Origin: Aeoliella sp052161615
Lineage (GTDB): Bacteria > Planctomycetota > Planctomycetia > Pirellulales > Lacipirellulaceae
Direction: 5' to 3'
NCBI RefSeq assembly: GCF_052161615.1
Contig: NZ_CP197417.1
Coordinates: 3,844,001 to 3,908,000, forward strand
DNA: 64,000 bases
How positions within the stretch are numbered: the first letter of the stretch is position 1; every line of letters starts with the position of its first letter. The position numbers and the translations under genes were made by a program. Below the pieces are notes generated by a model, which had not been told where the DNA came from, made no database searches, and saw only the letters and a list, made by a program, of their open reading frames with translations. Shown here one piece after another: positions 7,033 through 16,100 of the stretch.

Positions 7033-8715
7033 TTACATCATTCCGGGCATGCCCATGCCGCCCATGCCACCCATTCCGCCCATGCCACCCATGCCGTGAT
7101 CATGATGATCGTGGCCACCGCCGGCTTCTTCTTCGGCCGGGATGTCGGCGATCAGCGAATCGGTGGTGAGCAGTAGCGCGGCGACGCTCGCGGCGTTTTG
7201 CAGCGCGGTCTTCACCACGCGAGCGGGATCGATCACGCCGGCGGCGACCAAGTCGGTGTACTCGTCCTTGTCGGCGTTGTACCCTTCGGTCTTGCCCTTC
7301 ATGCGACGCACGCGATTCACCACCACGGCGCCGTCGACACCGGCGTTCTCGGCGATGTAACGCAGCGGGTACTCAAGCACCGCGCGAATGATGTCGGCAC
7401 CCAGCTTCTCGTCTCCCTTGAGGTCGAGCTTGTCGAGGGCCTTTTCGCTACGCAGCAGGGCGACACCACCACCGGGGACAATGCCCTCGGCCAGGGCGGC
7501 GTGCGTAGCAGCGCGGGCATCGTCAAACAATGCCTTACGCTCCTTCATTTCGCTCTCGGTCACGGCACCGCACTTGATCTCGGCCACACCGCCGGCGAGC
7601 TTCGCCAGGCGTTCCTGCAGCTTCTCGCGGTCGTAGTCGCTGTCGGTCGATTCGATCTCGCGACGGATCTGCTCGGCACGGCCGTTGATCGCGTCCTTCG
7701 AACCACCACCGCCAACAATGGTGGTGTTGTCGCCGGTGACGATGACCTTCTTGGCCTTGCCTAGGTCGCTGAGCTGGACGGCTTCGAGCTTGATGCCGAG
7801 GTCCTTGAAGATGGCGTTCGCACCGGTCAGGGTCGCGATGTCGCCCAGCATCGCCTTGCGACGATCGCCGTAGCCAGGGGCCTTCACGGCACAGACGTGG
7901 ACGATGCCACGCATCTTGTTGACGACCAGCGTCGCCAGGGCTTCGCCATCGACGTCTTCGGCCAGAATCAACAGCGGCTTGCCCGACTTGCTGATCGCTT
8001 CGAGGACGGGAACCAGATTCTTGGCGTTCGAAATCTTCTCTTCGAACACGAGGACCAAGCAGTTGTCGAGCTCGGCGGACATGTCGTCTTCGTTCGTCAC
8101 GAAGTGGGGCGACAGGTAACCGCGATCAAACTGCATGCCTTCGACGACTTCGACGGTGGTCTCGTTGCCACGGCCTTCGTCGACGGTGATCACGCCGTTC
8201 TTGCCGACCTTGCTAAAGGCGTCGGCGAGCACCGAGCCGATGGTGGGATCGTTGTTGCCGGCGATGGTGGCAATTTGCTGCAGACGCTTCTTATCCTTCA
8301 CGTCCAGCGGCTCGGCCATCTTCGAGATTGCTTCGCTGACGGCCTCGACCGCCTTCGAGATGCCACGGCCGAGGGCCATGGGATCGGCACCAGCGGCGAT
8401 CATCTTCAGGCCTTCGCGGAAGATGCCATCGGCCAGCACGGTGGCGGTGGTGGTGCCGTCGCCAGCGACGTCGTTGGTCTTGCTGGCGGCTTCCTTTACG
8501 AGCTGGGCACCCAGGTTTTCAAACGGGTCGTCCAGTTCGATGTCCTCAGCAACGGTCACGCCGTCTTTGGTCACCTTGGGCGAGCCCCAACCCTTGTCGA
8601 GCACCGCATTACGGCCGCGGGGGCCAAGCGTGCTTCGTACAGCCCGAGCCAGCTTCGCGACGCCAGCCGCCAGAGGGCGGCGAGCTTCGTCGTCAAACAC
8701 CATTTGTTTCGCCAC
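7033..8715 (-). CDS. groEL: Chaperonin GroEL, second paralogue with His/GGM tail
   Basis: A chaperonin of about 560 residues. The GTG start at 8715 (VAKQMVFDD) is preferred over the TTG two codons earlier because AAAGGAG lies 8 bases from the GTG and too close to the TTG. The core is intact, with VAGDGTTTATVLADGI, EEKISNAKNLVPVLE and PGYGDRRKAMLGDIA. The C-terminus is unusual: a His-rich stretch (GGGHDHHDHG) followed by four GGM repeats and GMPGMM. It is the first gene of the chaperone cluster. Divergence from groEL1 suggests different clients or conditions. Confidence 0.95.
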   Translation of the reverse strand: MAKQMVFDDEARRPLAAGVAKLARAVRSTLGPRGRNAVLDKGWGSPKVTKDGVTVAEDIELDDPFENLGAQLVKEAASKTNDVAGDGTTTATVLADGIFREGLKMIAAGADPMALGRGISKAVEAVSEAISKMAEPLDVKDKKRLQQIATIAGNNDPTIGSVLADAFSKVGKNGVITVDEGRGNETTVEVVEGMQFDRGYLSPHFVTNEDDMSAELDNCLVLVFEEKISNAKNLVPVLEAISKSGKPLLILAEDVDGEALATLVVNKMRGIVHVCAVKAPGYGDRRKAMLGDIATLTGANAIFKDLGIKLEAVQLSDLGKAKKVIVTGDNTTIVGGGGSKDAINGRAEQIRREIESTDSDYDREKLQERLAKLAGGVAEIKCGAVTESEMKERKALFDDARAATHAALAEGIVPGGGVALLRSEKALDKLDLKGDEKLGADIIRAVLEYPLRYIAENAGVDGAVVVNRVRRMKGKTEGYNADKDEYTDLVAAGVIDPARVVKTALQNAASVAALLLTTDSLIADIPAEEEAGGGHDHHDHGMGGMGGMGGMGGMGMPGMM

Positions 8716-8748
8716 TGTCAAAACTCCTTTGAAGTGTCAGTCGTCCGT

Positions 8749-8762
8749 AGACAGTTCTGTCT
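8749..8762. promoter_or_regulatory. Perfect palindrome upstream of groEL2, possible operator
   Basis: AGACAG-TT-CTGTCT (14 bp) lies about 34 bp upstream of the groEL2 start, next to the AT-rich run TAATTAATTA (8762-8771). Its position fits a regulator site or an early-leader structure. It is not the CIRCE element (TTAGCACTC-N9-GAGTGCTAA). Function is inferred from position only. Confidence 0.4.
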
Positions 8763-8804
8763 AATTAATTACTTGATCAAGCGTGTCGCGCCCAAAGCGC
8801 GGGC

Positions 8805-8834
8805 CCGGAGGCCCGTCCATCGACGGGCCTCCGG
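8805..8834. repeat. Perfect 13-bp GC-rich hairpin upstream of groEL2
   Basis: CCGGAGGCCCGTC (8805-8817) and GACGGGCCTCCGG (8822-8834) are exact reverse complements around a 4-nt loop. No T-run follows in either direction. It sits about 90 bp upstream of groEL2. It could be a terminator without a U-tract, a structured 5' leader or a dispersed repeat. The rest of 8835-9210 holds no gene I can support. Confidence 0.55.
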
Positions 8835-9069
8835 ACGCGTGCTCGGCGGCCTCGGCCCCGACCCCCGCGATGAAAACACCGGTGGTGGCAGACCGTGGGT
8901 GTCCTCTACGCCCTAGTATGCAAGCAGCGTGCCAAGGCCAAAAAAGCGAGAAAACCTCGGATTTCGACGGTCATTCTACGGCGAGGGTGGCGGCAGCCGA
9001 TAGGGGCGGGTGCCAGAATGGCAGGACGGGTAGGCAAGCCGTGATTTGGCTCGAAGGTAGTCCGGGTCC

Positions 9070-9085
9070 GGGGACGGCCCGGCTC
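9070..9085. repeat. Copy 1 of a 15-bp repeat flanking the KAP NTPase gene
   Basis: GGGACGGCCCGGCTC occurs here (9071-9085) and again in direct orientation at 10630-10644, bracketing the KAP gene. Nearby sequence is also related (GCATTTAGCACCT at 9101-9113, GCGTTTAGCTCCT at 10581-10593). It may mark an insertion or be a dispersed repeat. Confidence 0.4.
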
Positions 9086-9210
9086 GCTGGGTGCCGAGGA
9101 GCATTTAGCACCTAGGGAATTCCAGGAGGACGTTCTACCCACCTGCGGATTCCCCTAAGCTGAGAGATGTTGCAATCCAAACCAGACGAAAGATCGGCGA
9201 AAGGGAGAGC

Positions 9211-10572
9211 ATGGAGATATCGGACTTTACGCACGACCTATTGGGACTACAGACCTTTGCGGAGCGTCTCGAAGGCTTCATTCCGGTCGAGCATGATTTT
9301 GTCGAAGGGAGCCTAGTGATCGCGCTCAGCTCCAAGTTTGGATCCGGCAAGTCAACTTTCCTAAAGATGTGGCGTAAGAGGTTAGAGACCGGTGGCGCGG
9401 GTTCATTTAATCCGCTGGTGGTCGAACTGAATGCCTGGGAGAGCGACTACTACGGCGATGCTCTCTTGGCCATCGTTTCCAGTCTGGTTGATGCCTTGGT
9501 TGCGCATCACAAGGATGGGGCCGCGAAGACCATTATCAACGCCGCGAAGGACTTCGGATGGTTTGCTACCGCTGTTGCCGGGCAACTTGTGGATAAAACC
9601 ACTGGGATCAACTTTGTAGAAGCAGGCAAGCTTGCAGAGGAAAAGAAGGCATCTCGGCAAGGCATCGACGAGACTGCAAACACATTCTCAATGTTCAAGT
9701 CGCGCAAGTCGGCTATGGAGCGTCTTCGACGCGCAATAACGAAAGCAGTCGAAGACGCCCCGAATGGCGTCCTGTTTCTTGTCGACGAACTAGATCGATG
9801 CCGCCCTGATTACGCGATCGCGTACCTCGAAACCATCAAGCACATCTTTGATGTTCCGAATGCCACATTCATTCTTGCGATCGATCGGCGGCAGCTTGAA
9901 AACTCAGCGAAGACAGCGTTTGGCCCGAATTTAGATTTCGACGAGTATCTACGAAAGTTCGTACAACGGGAAATCGCTCTTCCGCCAATGTCAAACGATG
10001 GCTGTGAAAAGCTAGTGAGTGACTACTTTAATTACTACCTTGAACGCACTGACCTAAGACACTGCTATTTTAATACAAACAGTCATCAAATCGGAAATAT
10101 TCTCGATCTCCTGATTGCTCTTCAGCCGACTCCCCGTCAACTCCAAGAAGTCTTTCGGATTGTGGGTCACCTCATGAGTACGTCTGAGAAGAATGCAGGA
10201 CGTATCTATTGGCTACTTGGAATTGGCTCAATTGCCATGGCTGCTCTTCGAATATGCAAACCTGCCATATATCTAGGACTGGGCAAACAACAACTTGATC
10301 CAACGGAGGCGGTGAAGTTTCTCAAGAGGGCTCTGGGACGGCAGGGTAATGTCGAATGGTGGTTCACGTTGTTTCTAACCGGCGGCGGGCTGAGCGTAAG
10401 TTCCGAGGAGGACATTCACAAAGTTCTAGTCAGCGTCGGGCTGCGCAAGGGCGGGGATGATACCCCGCATCGGGACTCTGACTCCACGTGGGATCCGGGC
10501 TGGCGAGAGACCAGGGGAAGCCGGACCTCGGAACTATACGGCCGCATCGAACACATCCTAGGATTCGGTTGA
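9211..10572 (+). CDS. KAP family P-loop NTPase
   Basis: A 453-residue STAND-like ATPase of the KAP family. The Walker A motif is SKFGSGKST (residues 41-49). The extended Walker B is LFLVDELDRCRPDYA (about 189-203), followed by the family pattern FILAIDRRQLENS and LRKFVQREIALPP. Unlike many KAP proteins, no transmembrane pair is evident between the Walker motifs, though residues 113-140 are moderately hydrophobic. AGGGAG lies just upstream of the ATG. It stands alone, flanked by short direct repeats, and base composition is slightly more AT-rich than its neighbours, hinting at transfer. Some KAP proteins occur in phage-defence loci; that role here is only a possibility. Confidence 0.85.
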   Translation: MEISDFTHDLLGLQTFAERLEGFIPVEHDFVEGSLVIALSSKFGSGKSTFLKMWRKRLETGGAGSFNPLVVELNAWESDYYGDALLAIVSSLVDALVAHHKDGAAKTIINAAKDFGWFATAVAGQLVDKTTGINFVEAGKLAEEKKASRQGIDETANTFSMFKSRKSAMERLRRAITKAVEDAPNGVLFLVDELDRCRPDYAIAYLETIKHIFDVPNATFILAIDRRQLENSAKTAFGPNLDFDEYLRKFVQREIALPPMSNDGCEKLVSDYFNYYLERTDLRHCYFNTNSHQIGNILDLLIALQPTPRQLQEVFRIVGHLMSTSEKNAGRIYWLLGIGSIAMAALRICKPAIYLGLGKQQLDPTEAVKFLKRALGRQGNVEWWFTLFLTGGGLSVSSEEDIHKVLVSVGLRKGGDDTPHRDSDSTWDPGWRETRGSRTSELYGRIEHILGFG

Positions 10573-10629
10573 CGCGTGCGGCGTTTAGCTCCTCCCCGTG
10601 GCACCACCCGGTGACACTTCCGGCGGCCA

Positions 10630-10644
10630 GGGACGGCCCGGCTC
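10630..10644. repeat. Copy 2 of a 15-bp repeat flanking the KAP NTPase gene
   Basis: GGGACGGCCCGGCTC in direct orientation to the copy at 9071-9085. See that entry. Confidence 0.4.
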
Positions 10645-10688
10645 TCACGGGCCTCTCTACCGATGTAACGGATTTCTAATCGCACACC

Positions 10689-10716
10689 TTGACATATTCC
10701 CATATAGGAATATATT
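10689..10716 (+). promoter_or_regulatory. Sigma-70-like promoter with embedded operator for the arsR-type gene
   Basis: TTGACA (10689-10694) and TATATT (10711-10716) are spaced by 16 bp. The spacer holds the inverted repeat ATATTCC-N6-GGAATAT (10694-10713), the size and position expected for an ArsR-family operator. The -10 box ends 6 bp before the ATG at 10723, so transcription should begin at or beside the start codon and give a leaderless mRNA. Confidence 0.7.
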
Positions 10717-10722
10717 CAACAC

Positions 10723-11064
10723 ATGCCTCGAACCCCTACCACTTCCGATGTCTTCAACGCCATCGCCGAGCCGCGGCGGCGGGAAATTATCGAGACGCTC
10801 GCCAAGCGAGGGGCGCTGACCGTCGGGGTGCTCGTTACCACGCTCGGACTTTCTCAGCCCGCCGTGTCGAAACACCTGGGTGTTCTTCGACAAGTAGGGG
10901 TGGTCGCCGTCGAGAAGCAAGGGAAACAGCGGATTTACAGCCTCGAAGCGGAGAAGCTGAAAGTGGTGCACGAATGGGTCAAGTCGTTCGAGCAGCTATG
11001 GGATCACCAACTCGATGGCATCAAGCGCAAAGCCGAACGCCTGGCTCGCGAGCAGGCGAAATAA
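10723..11064 (+). CDS. ArsR/SmtB-family HTH repressor
   Basis: A 113-residue winged-helix regulator. The N-terminal DVFNAIAEPRRREIIETLA leads into the recognition helix region LGLSQPAVSKHLGVLRQVGVV and the wing VEKQGKQRIYSL. No metal-binding cysteine motif is visible, so it belongs to the SRPBCC-associated branch rather than the classic metal sensors. It is followed after 32 bp by an SRPBCC protein, a frequent pairing. The palindrome in its own promoter suggests autorepression. Confidence 0.9.
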   Translation: MPRTPTTSDVFNAIAEPRRREIIETLAKRGALTVGVLVTTLGLSQPAVSKHLGVLRQVGVVAVEKQGKQRIYSLEAEKLKVVHEWVKSFEQLWDHQLDGIKRKAERLAREQAK

Positions 11065-11096
11065 ACCGTCACGCCTTCAACTTATAGGGAAGCATC

Positions 11097-11552
11097 ATGA
11101 GTACCAATGAGTCCCCTTCCATCGACAGCTTCGAGCTTCGCAAAGAAGTCGAAATCAAAGCGCCGATTGCCATCGCGTTTCGGGCGACCCTGGAACAACT
11201 GGGCCCCGACTGCGAAATGCCGGGGGGCGAGGCGTATCCGATGAAGTTCGAGGCGTGGCCCGGCGGGCGTTGGTTTCGCGATCTGGGCGAAGGGGTCGGC
11301 CACTTATGGGGTCACGTGCAGGTGATCAAGCCGCCCAAGCTCATTGAAATCTGTGGGCCGCTGATGATGTCGTTCGCCGCGACGAATCACGTGCAGTATC
11401 GCCTGACGGAAGAGGGCGACATCACTCGACTCACGCTGGTGCACCGCAGCATGGGGGTGATGGTAAGCCAGTACCAGGACGATTTGTTCAAAGGCTGGAG
11501 TTACTGGTTGGAACACATCGCTGAGATGGCCGAGTCGAAGGCCGGGAAGTGA
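11097..11552 (+). CDS. SRPBCC (AHSA1-like) domain protein
   Basis: A 151-residue START/Bet v1-fold protein. Recognisable parts are the strand ELRKEVEIKAPIAIAFRATL, the PGGRWFRDLG turn typical of AHSA1-like ATPase-activator homologues, HLWGHVQVIKPPKLIEICGP, and a C-terminal helix FKGWSYWLEHIAEMAES. Such proteins have a hydrophobic ligand cavity; the ligand here is unknown. It is probably co-transcribed with the upstream ArsR gene and the downstream DUF899 gene (9-bp gap). Confidence 0.85.
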   Translation: MSTNESPSIDSFELRKEVEIKAPIAIAFRATLEQLGPDCEMPGGEAYPMKFEAWPGGRWFRDLGEGVGHLWGHVQVIKPPKLIEICGPLMMSFAATNHVQYRLTEEGDITRLTLVHRSMGVMVSQYQDDLFKGWSYWLEHIAEMAESKAGK

Positions 11553-11561
11553 GTTACCGTT

Positions 11562-12677
11562 ATGCCAAGGTGTTGCTGCATTGCTGCCGAGTCAACCAAC
11601 GAGCCACGCAAGACGGCGCGGGGCGAACGCGTGGCCTGGATCCTCTCCACTGCCCTGCTGTTCGCTGTGCCTAAGTGCCCCGCGTGCCTGGCTGCGTACG
11701 TAGCGCTGTGGACCGGTCTTGGATTGTCGCTTGCGACCGCGTCCTATGTTCGCTGGGCGATGCTGGCGATCGCTGTCGTCGTTCTCACCGTTTTGTGCAC
11801 AAAGCGGATTGGCGCTTTCGCCATCCGAGCTCGCTTACTTTCTCAAGGAGTCAAAACCATGTCCCACGTAGTTGTCAGTCGCGAAGAGTGGACCCACGCC
11901 CGCAAGGAGCTACTCGCGGCGGAGAAAGAGTTAACCCGCCGTAGCGACGAGCTGGCACGGCAGCGGCAGGCGCTGCCGTGGGTGCGGATCGACAAGACGT
12001 ACGAGTTCGATACGAAGGAAGGCAAGAAATCGCTCGAAGAGCTATTCGAGGGCCGGTCGCAGCTACTCCTCTATCACTTTATGTTTGGCCCCGACTACGC
12101 TGCGGGCTGCCCGTCCTGTTCGTCGATTGCCGATCAGTTCGATGGTCTCGCAACCCACTTGGCCAACCACGACGTGATGCTGTGGGCGGTGTCGAGGGCA
12201 CCGCTGCAAAAGCTCGCCGCGTTTCAGAGCCGGATGGGTTGGCGGTTTCCTTGGGCCTCGTCTTACGGAAGCGATTTCAATTTCGACTTTGGCGTGTCGT
12301 TCACCGAAGAGCAGCAGCGATCGGGTGGCATTGAGTACAACTACACCCGCGAACCGGCAATGGACGCAGCACCACAGGGCCCAGCGATTGATTCCACTAC
12401 CACGCCCGACGGGGCAATCAAAGGGGCGGCCATCACTGGCACCGATATCGCCACCTACGCACGCGAGCGGCCGGGCTTGAGTTCGCTCGTCATAGAAAAC
12501 GGTGAGGTCTATCACACGTACTCGGCCTTCTCGCGCGGCCTTGATGGTCTATGGGGCATCTATCAATGGCTCGACCGCGCACCGATGGGACGCAACGAGA
12601 CGGGTCATTGGATTCGGCTCCATGACAGCTACGGCGCACTACCGCAGGCCAGTGCTTCCTGCTGTCAGTGTGCGTAA
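11562..12677 (+). CDS. Cys-containing membrane segment fused to a DUF899 thioredoxin-like domain
   Basis: A 371-residue reading frame with two parts. Residues 1-99 form a small membrane protein (MPRCCCIAAE, VPKCPACLAAYVALW, WAMLAIAVVVLTVL). Residues 100-371 are a complete DUF899 domain (VSREEWTHARKELL, ALPWVRIDKTYEFDT, GCPSCSSIADQFDG, WRFPWASSYGSDFNFDFGV), a thioredoxin-fold family of uncertain activity. Met100 (11859) has its own AAGGAG site 8 bases upstream, so the domain may also be made as a separate protein. The protein ends in Cys-rich SCCQCA. The layout suggests two genes joined by loss of a stop codon. Confidence 0.8.
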   Translation: MPRCCCIAAESTNEPRKTARGERVAWILSTALLFAVPKCPACLAAYVALWTGLGLSLATASYVRWAMLAIAVVVLTVLCTKRIGAFAIRARLLSQGVKTMSHVVVSREEWTHARKELLAAEKELTRRSDELARQRQALPWVRIDKTYEFDTKEGKKSLEELFEGRSQLLLYHFMFGPDYAAGCPSCSSIADQFDGLATHLANHDVMLWAVSRAPLQKLAAFQSRMGWRFPWASSYGSDFNFDFGVSFTEEQQRSGGIEYNYTREPAMDAAPQGPAIDSTTTPDGAIKGAAITGTDIATYARERPGLSSLVIENGEVYHTYSAFSRGLDGLWGIYQWLDRAPMGRNETGHWIRLHDSYGALPQASASCCQCA

Positions 12678-12867
12678 AAACGACGCCCGCCGGCTGCTGG
12701 GAATGCCGGTATTACTCGTTATTCCTCCTGATAAACGCATGTTTTCTCCACTTTCCATCCTGGACTGGCTTCTTGCCAGCAATCTGCTAAACTTGTGACG
12801 TGGAGCGGCCGCATGGTTGTGTTGATTTTGGGTCGGCTCCACGCTTTCATTTTGAGGTTTTGAAGAG

Positions 12868-13065
12868 ATGGCTGAAGGTACAATCAAGCGTTTGACGGAC
12901 AAGGGTTTTGGCTTCATCGACACGGGAACCGGACAGGACATGTTCTTCCACTCGTCGAATGTCGAAGAAACCAGCTTCGATGAGCTCCGCGAAGGTCAGC
13001 AAGTGAGCTATGTCGAAGGCCGTGGCCCCAAGGGTCCTCGCGCTGAGCAGGTTCGCCCCGTCTAA
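12868..13065 (+). CDS. Cold-shock domain protein (CspA family)
   Basis: A 65-residue OB-fold nucleic-acid-binding protein. RNP-1 is KGFGFID and RNP-2 is DMFFHSSNV. It starts MAEGTIKRLTD and ends RAEQVRPV, normal length for the family. It is preceded by about 190 bp without a gene, which could hold the long regulatory 5' leader common for csp genes; GTGGAGC (12800-12806) and GCTCCAC (12836-12842) can pair there. A clear terminator follows. The role is as an RNA chaperone, or in cold or general stress (family knowledge). Confidence 0.95.
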   Translation: MAEGTIKRLTDKGFGFIDTGTGQDMFFHSSNVEETSFDELREGQQVSYVEGRGPKGPRAEQVRPV

Positions 13066-13106
13066 GGCGGCACCGTCTGTAGGGCGAATCGCTCTCCCAA
13101 GCAACG

Positions 13107-13138
13107 CAAAAGCCGTCGAAGGAACGACGGCTTTTTTT
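13107..13138 (+). terminator. Intrinsic terminator of the cold-shock gene
   Basis: AGCCGTCG (13111-13118) pairs with CGACGGCT (13125-13132) across a 6-nt loop, followed by TTTTTT. An A-run before the stem allows extension and bidirectional use with the convergent gene ending at 13187. Confidence 0.9.
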
Positions 13139-13186
13139 ATGCGCGTTGCGTGAGTTGCAACTAAGTTGTTCGCTTCGCCTACCGCT

Positions 13187-16100
13187 TCAACTATCGAAGC
13201 CGAGGGTCGCTGCAATGAGCAACTCCTCGAAAGGATCGGACACCATTTGCTCCGTCGGCGAATCGTCTTGATGGAAAAATGGCTCCTTCCTATCTGCGAC
13301 CGAGTGAAGTTTCTTCCTGGCGTCTGAAGACTCCGCTATGTCACACACAAGCAAGGCGAGCATTCCGCCTTCACTGCGGACGAGTTCAGCGAAAACAGCA
13401 TCGACGGCCTCGTTATGATTCGGTTCGGACCGTTGCGGCGTAACCAAGATGCCAGTTTCTGAAAAGGGGCTGCTTCTCAGTTCTTGAACCGGATCGACCT
13501 GCAGCTCGACCGCACCAATATCGATACGAGCGGTTTGGCTTCCTCCATCGATGATTCGGGTATACGGCTCTCCGCGCTGATCGTAATCGCCTGAGAAGGT
13601 GAAGCTCCCGTAGACAAGCTGCGGGAGCATTGCGATATCCGGGTTGCCCGCGTCGACCAATGGGCTTCCCTGGATCGGCAAATGAGTTCGCGTTGGCCCC
13701 CCGTTGTCGGCCAAGGGACCAAGCATGGCGTCGACATTTATCCAATTGCCCGGTCCCAACCCGCCGGTGGCGAGCGATGAGCCATCTGGATTTCCGACGA
13801 GCGAATGACTGACGCTCAGTTGCTCCTCCACTCCATTCACACCGGTCGCCAAAAGATCGGGGCCAACGGGCGCGGTGTTTCCGTGTAACACGGTTCCAGT
13901 GATATTCGAGGCAGTATTAGAGTAGTAAACATACGCCCCACCTCCGGCGGCACCCTCCCCGATGGCAGTGTTTTCAGCGATGGTCGATTGTGTCGACAGC
14001 GCCGACGCTGTCCAAACTCCTCCGCCTTGTGCGTTCGTGCCCTCGACGCGGTTTCCACTGATCGTGGATTGGTAAAGATTCACACCCAATTGGGCAAACA
14101 CTCCCCCGCCCCGCGACCCGTCGCCAACAGCCTCATTTCCGGAGATAGTGGATCGCACGATCGTGCCGCGCTCCGTCCAGATACCACCCGACAGCCCAGC
14201 ACCGGTAGCCGAGTTGTTCTCAATCGTTGAATCGACCAGCAGCATGAATCTAGCAGCAATTCCCGCCGCCAACCTATTGGCCGGGACGGGGCCGTCATAC
14301 GTTACCGAGTTGTCTGCAACCACCACACGTTCAGCAATGAGGTTGTTCGCCATTATGCCGGGCACAAGCCAACCATAGAGAGCATGGGAATTTTGATTTC
14401 CCACTACCGACGAATCTCGTATGGTGACGTCGCCCCCGAGGATACCTCCACCGTTATTGCGAATCGTGGTGCCAACAATCTCGATATTGGAATGGCTGGT
14501 AACCCCGGGTCCGCTGTTGCCGGAGATCACACTATCGATCACCCTTCGGGCCGAGAGGTAAGATTGGTTATTGGTAACTTCGGTGCGCCAGACCTGGGCG
14601 ATTATGCTGGTGAGGGCTGTGTCCGTTGGTGTAATGTTCTCCGCTAGCGTGGAATCGCTAATCATGAGGGTGGCATTCGATGGCGCTCCTATAAGGATCA
14701 CCGAGCTGAAGGTATCCGTCCGATAGGTCATTTCATTCGAGTGGACCGTGGTATCGCGAATACCGATGGACCCCATGCCATGTACGATGCTTCCAGCGGA
14801 CTTGTTACCCTCAATGACGCAGTCATCTAACGAGATGGCTTCGGTAGTGGCCTCAATAGGCGATCCGTTTGCCTTGCGTCCTTCGGCGTAAATGGCGGCG
14901 GCAGATGATCCCGTAAGGAAGACCGTGAAGTTCCCGCTGATAGAACTTCTGGTGCCTACGAGGCGCCCTTTGGTTTGAATGCCAATACCGGTACCGCCGC
15001 CAATCTGGTACGAGTTGAAATCGACGTGGCTGTCGACCAGCGTCACGTCTCCAATTGCCTGAATGCCCGCGCCGCCGATCTTGTTTGTGACCGTCATTCT
15101 GGAGCCGAGGTTATGGGAGACATGACTCTCCACTAAACTAACTGCACCCTTCGCGATGACTCCATTTCCGCCGTTGTGCTCCACACGACTTTGTTCAAGG
15201 AGTACGTCCTTCTCAGCGTAAATGCCACCAGCGGAGGCCTCCGTAATCGTGCTGTCGACTAGACTGACAAAGTAAGCACTCACGCCGAGCACTTGCTTGG
15301 ATTCGTCTCCCACGTTTCGAATAATGCTATTCTCGAGGCGGACATCGTAAGCACGGATCGCGGCGCCCGATGAGTTGATTCCTTCAATGACCGAATTGTG
15401 TATTTCAACAATGCCGTCGGAACGAATTGCCCCACCATCCAGTTGCCCGCTGTCAAAGTCAGAGATGCTCCCGTCGATGAAGGTCAGTTTGCCGCGCTGG
15501 GTGAATTCGATTCCGAAATTATCCTTTGCGTCACTAGGGTCGCCGTTTCGGATGTGCAATCCAGCCAGGGTTACGTCGTAATCGCTAAATGGATACAGCG
15601 AGGAGTTACCGACTCGCAGAGACGCCATGTATGGACCCGGGTCTATGGTAATGCCATCGGGAAGCATTCGCGCATCGATGGTAACTGGGTTGTCGATGCG
15701 AAGACCGGGCCCTGCGTAGTAGATGTCGTTATACGTGACATGGACAACTCCACCCGATAAGGCGGGATCGAACGTGATTAGGTCAACCCAACCGGTTAGC
15801 ATATTTATGTAAAGCGCCTCCCGCAGCGTGGTAATTCCGTTGTTCGGATTACGGTCGTTGAAGTCGGCGAGGGAATTTACCACGATGCTTTGACCGGTAG
15901 GAATGAACCCGAAGTGGGCCTTCCAGGTGCTGTAGTCGTCGGCCGTCACCTGGCCATCGCCGGTTGCATCGCCGAGGCCAAAGGGCTCCGCTACCGAACC
16001 TAGGTTGTCACGCCAAACTGTGTAGTCGGCTAGATTCACCGAGCCATCCGCGTTGAAATCGCCTGGTACGAAGTTGGGCACGGCTTGTGCCTCGTACGCC

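Noticed and set aside
7040..7095. A tandem DNA repeat or CRISPR-like array
   Set aside because: The repetition is the GGM codon series of the GroEL tail. No spacer-repeat pattern is present anywhere in the window.
7897..8916. A 339-codon plus-strand gene
   Set aside because: Antisense to groEL2 over most of its length, with His/Gly/Asp-rich composition from the complementary frame.
9095..9115. A CIRCE heat-shock operator (TTTAGCACC)
   Set aside because: Only half of the motif is present, with no matching inverted half at the required spacing, and it is about 390 bp from groEL2.
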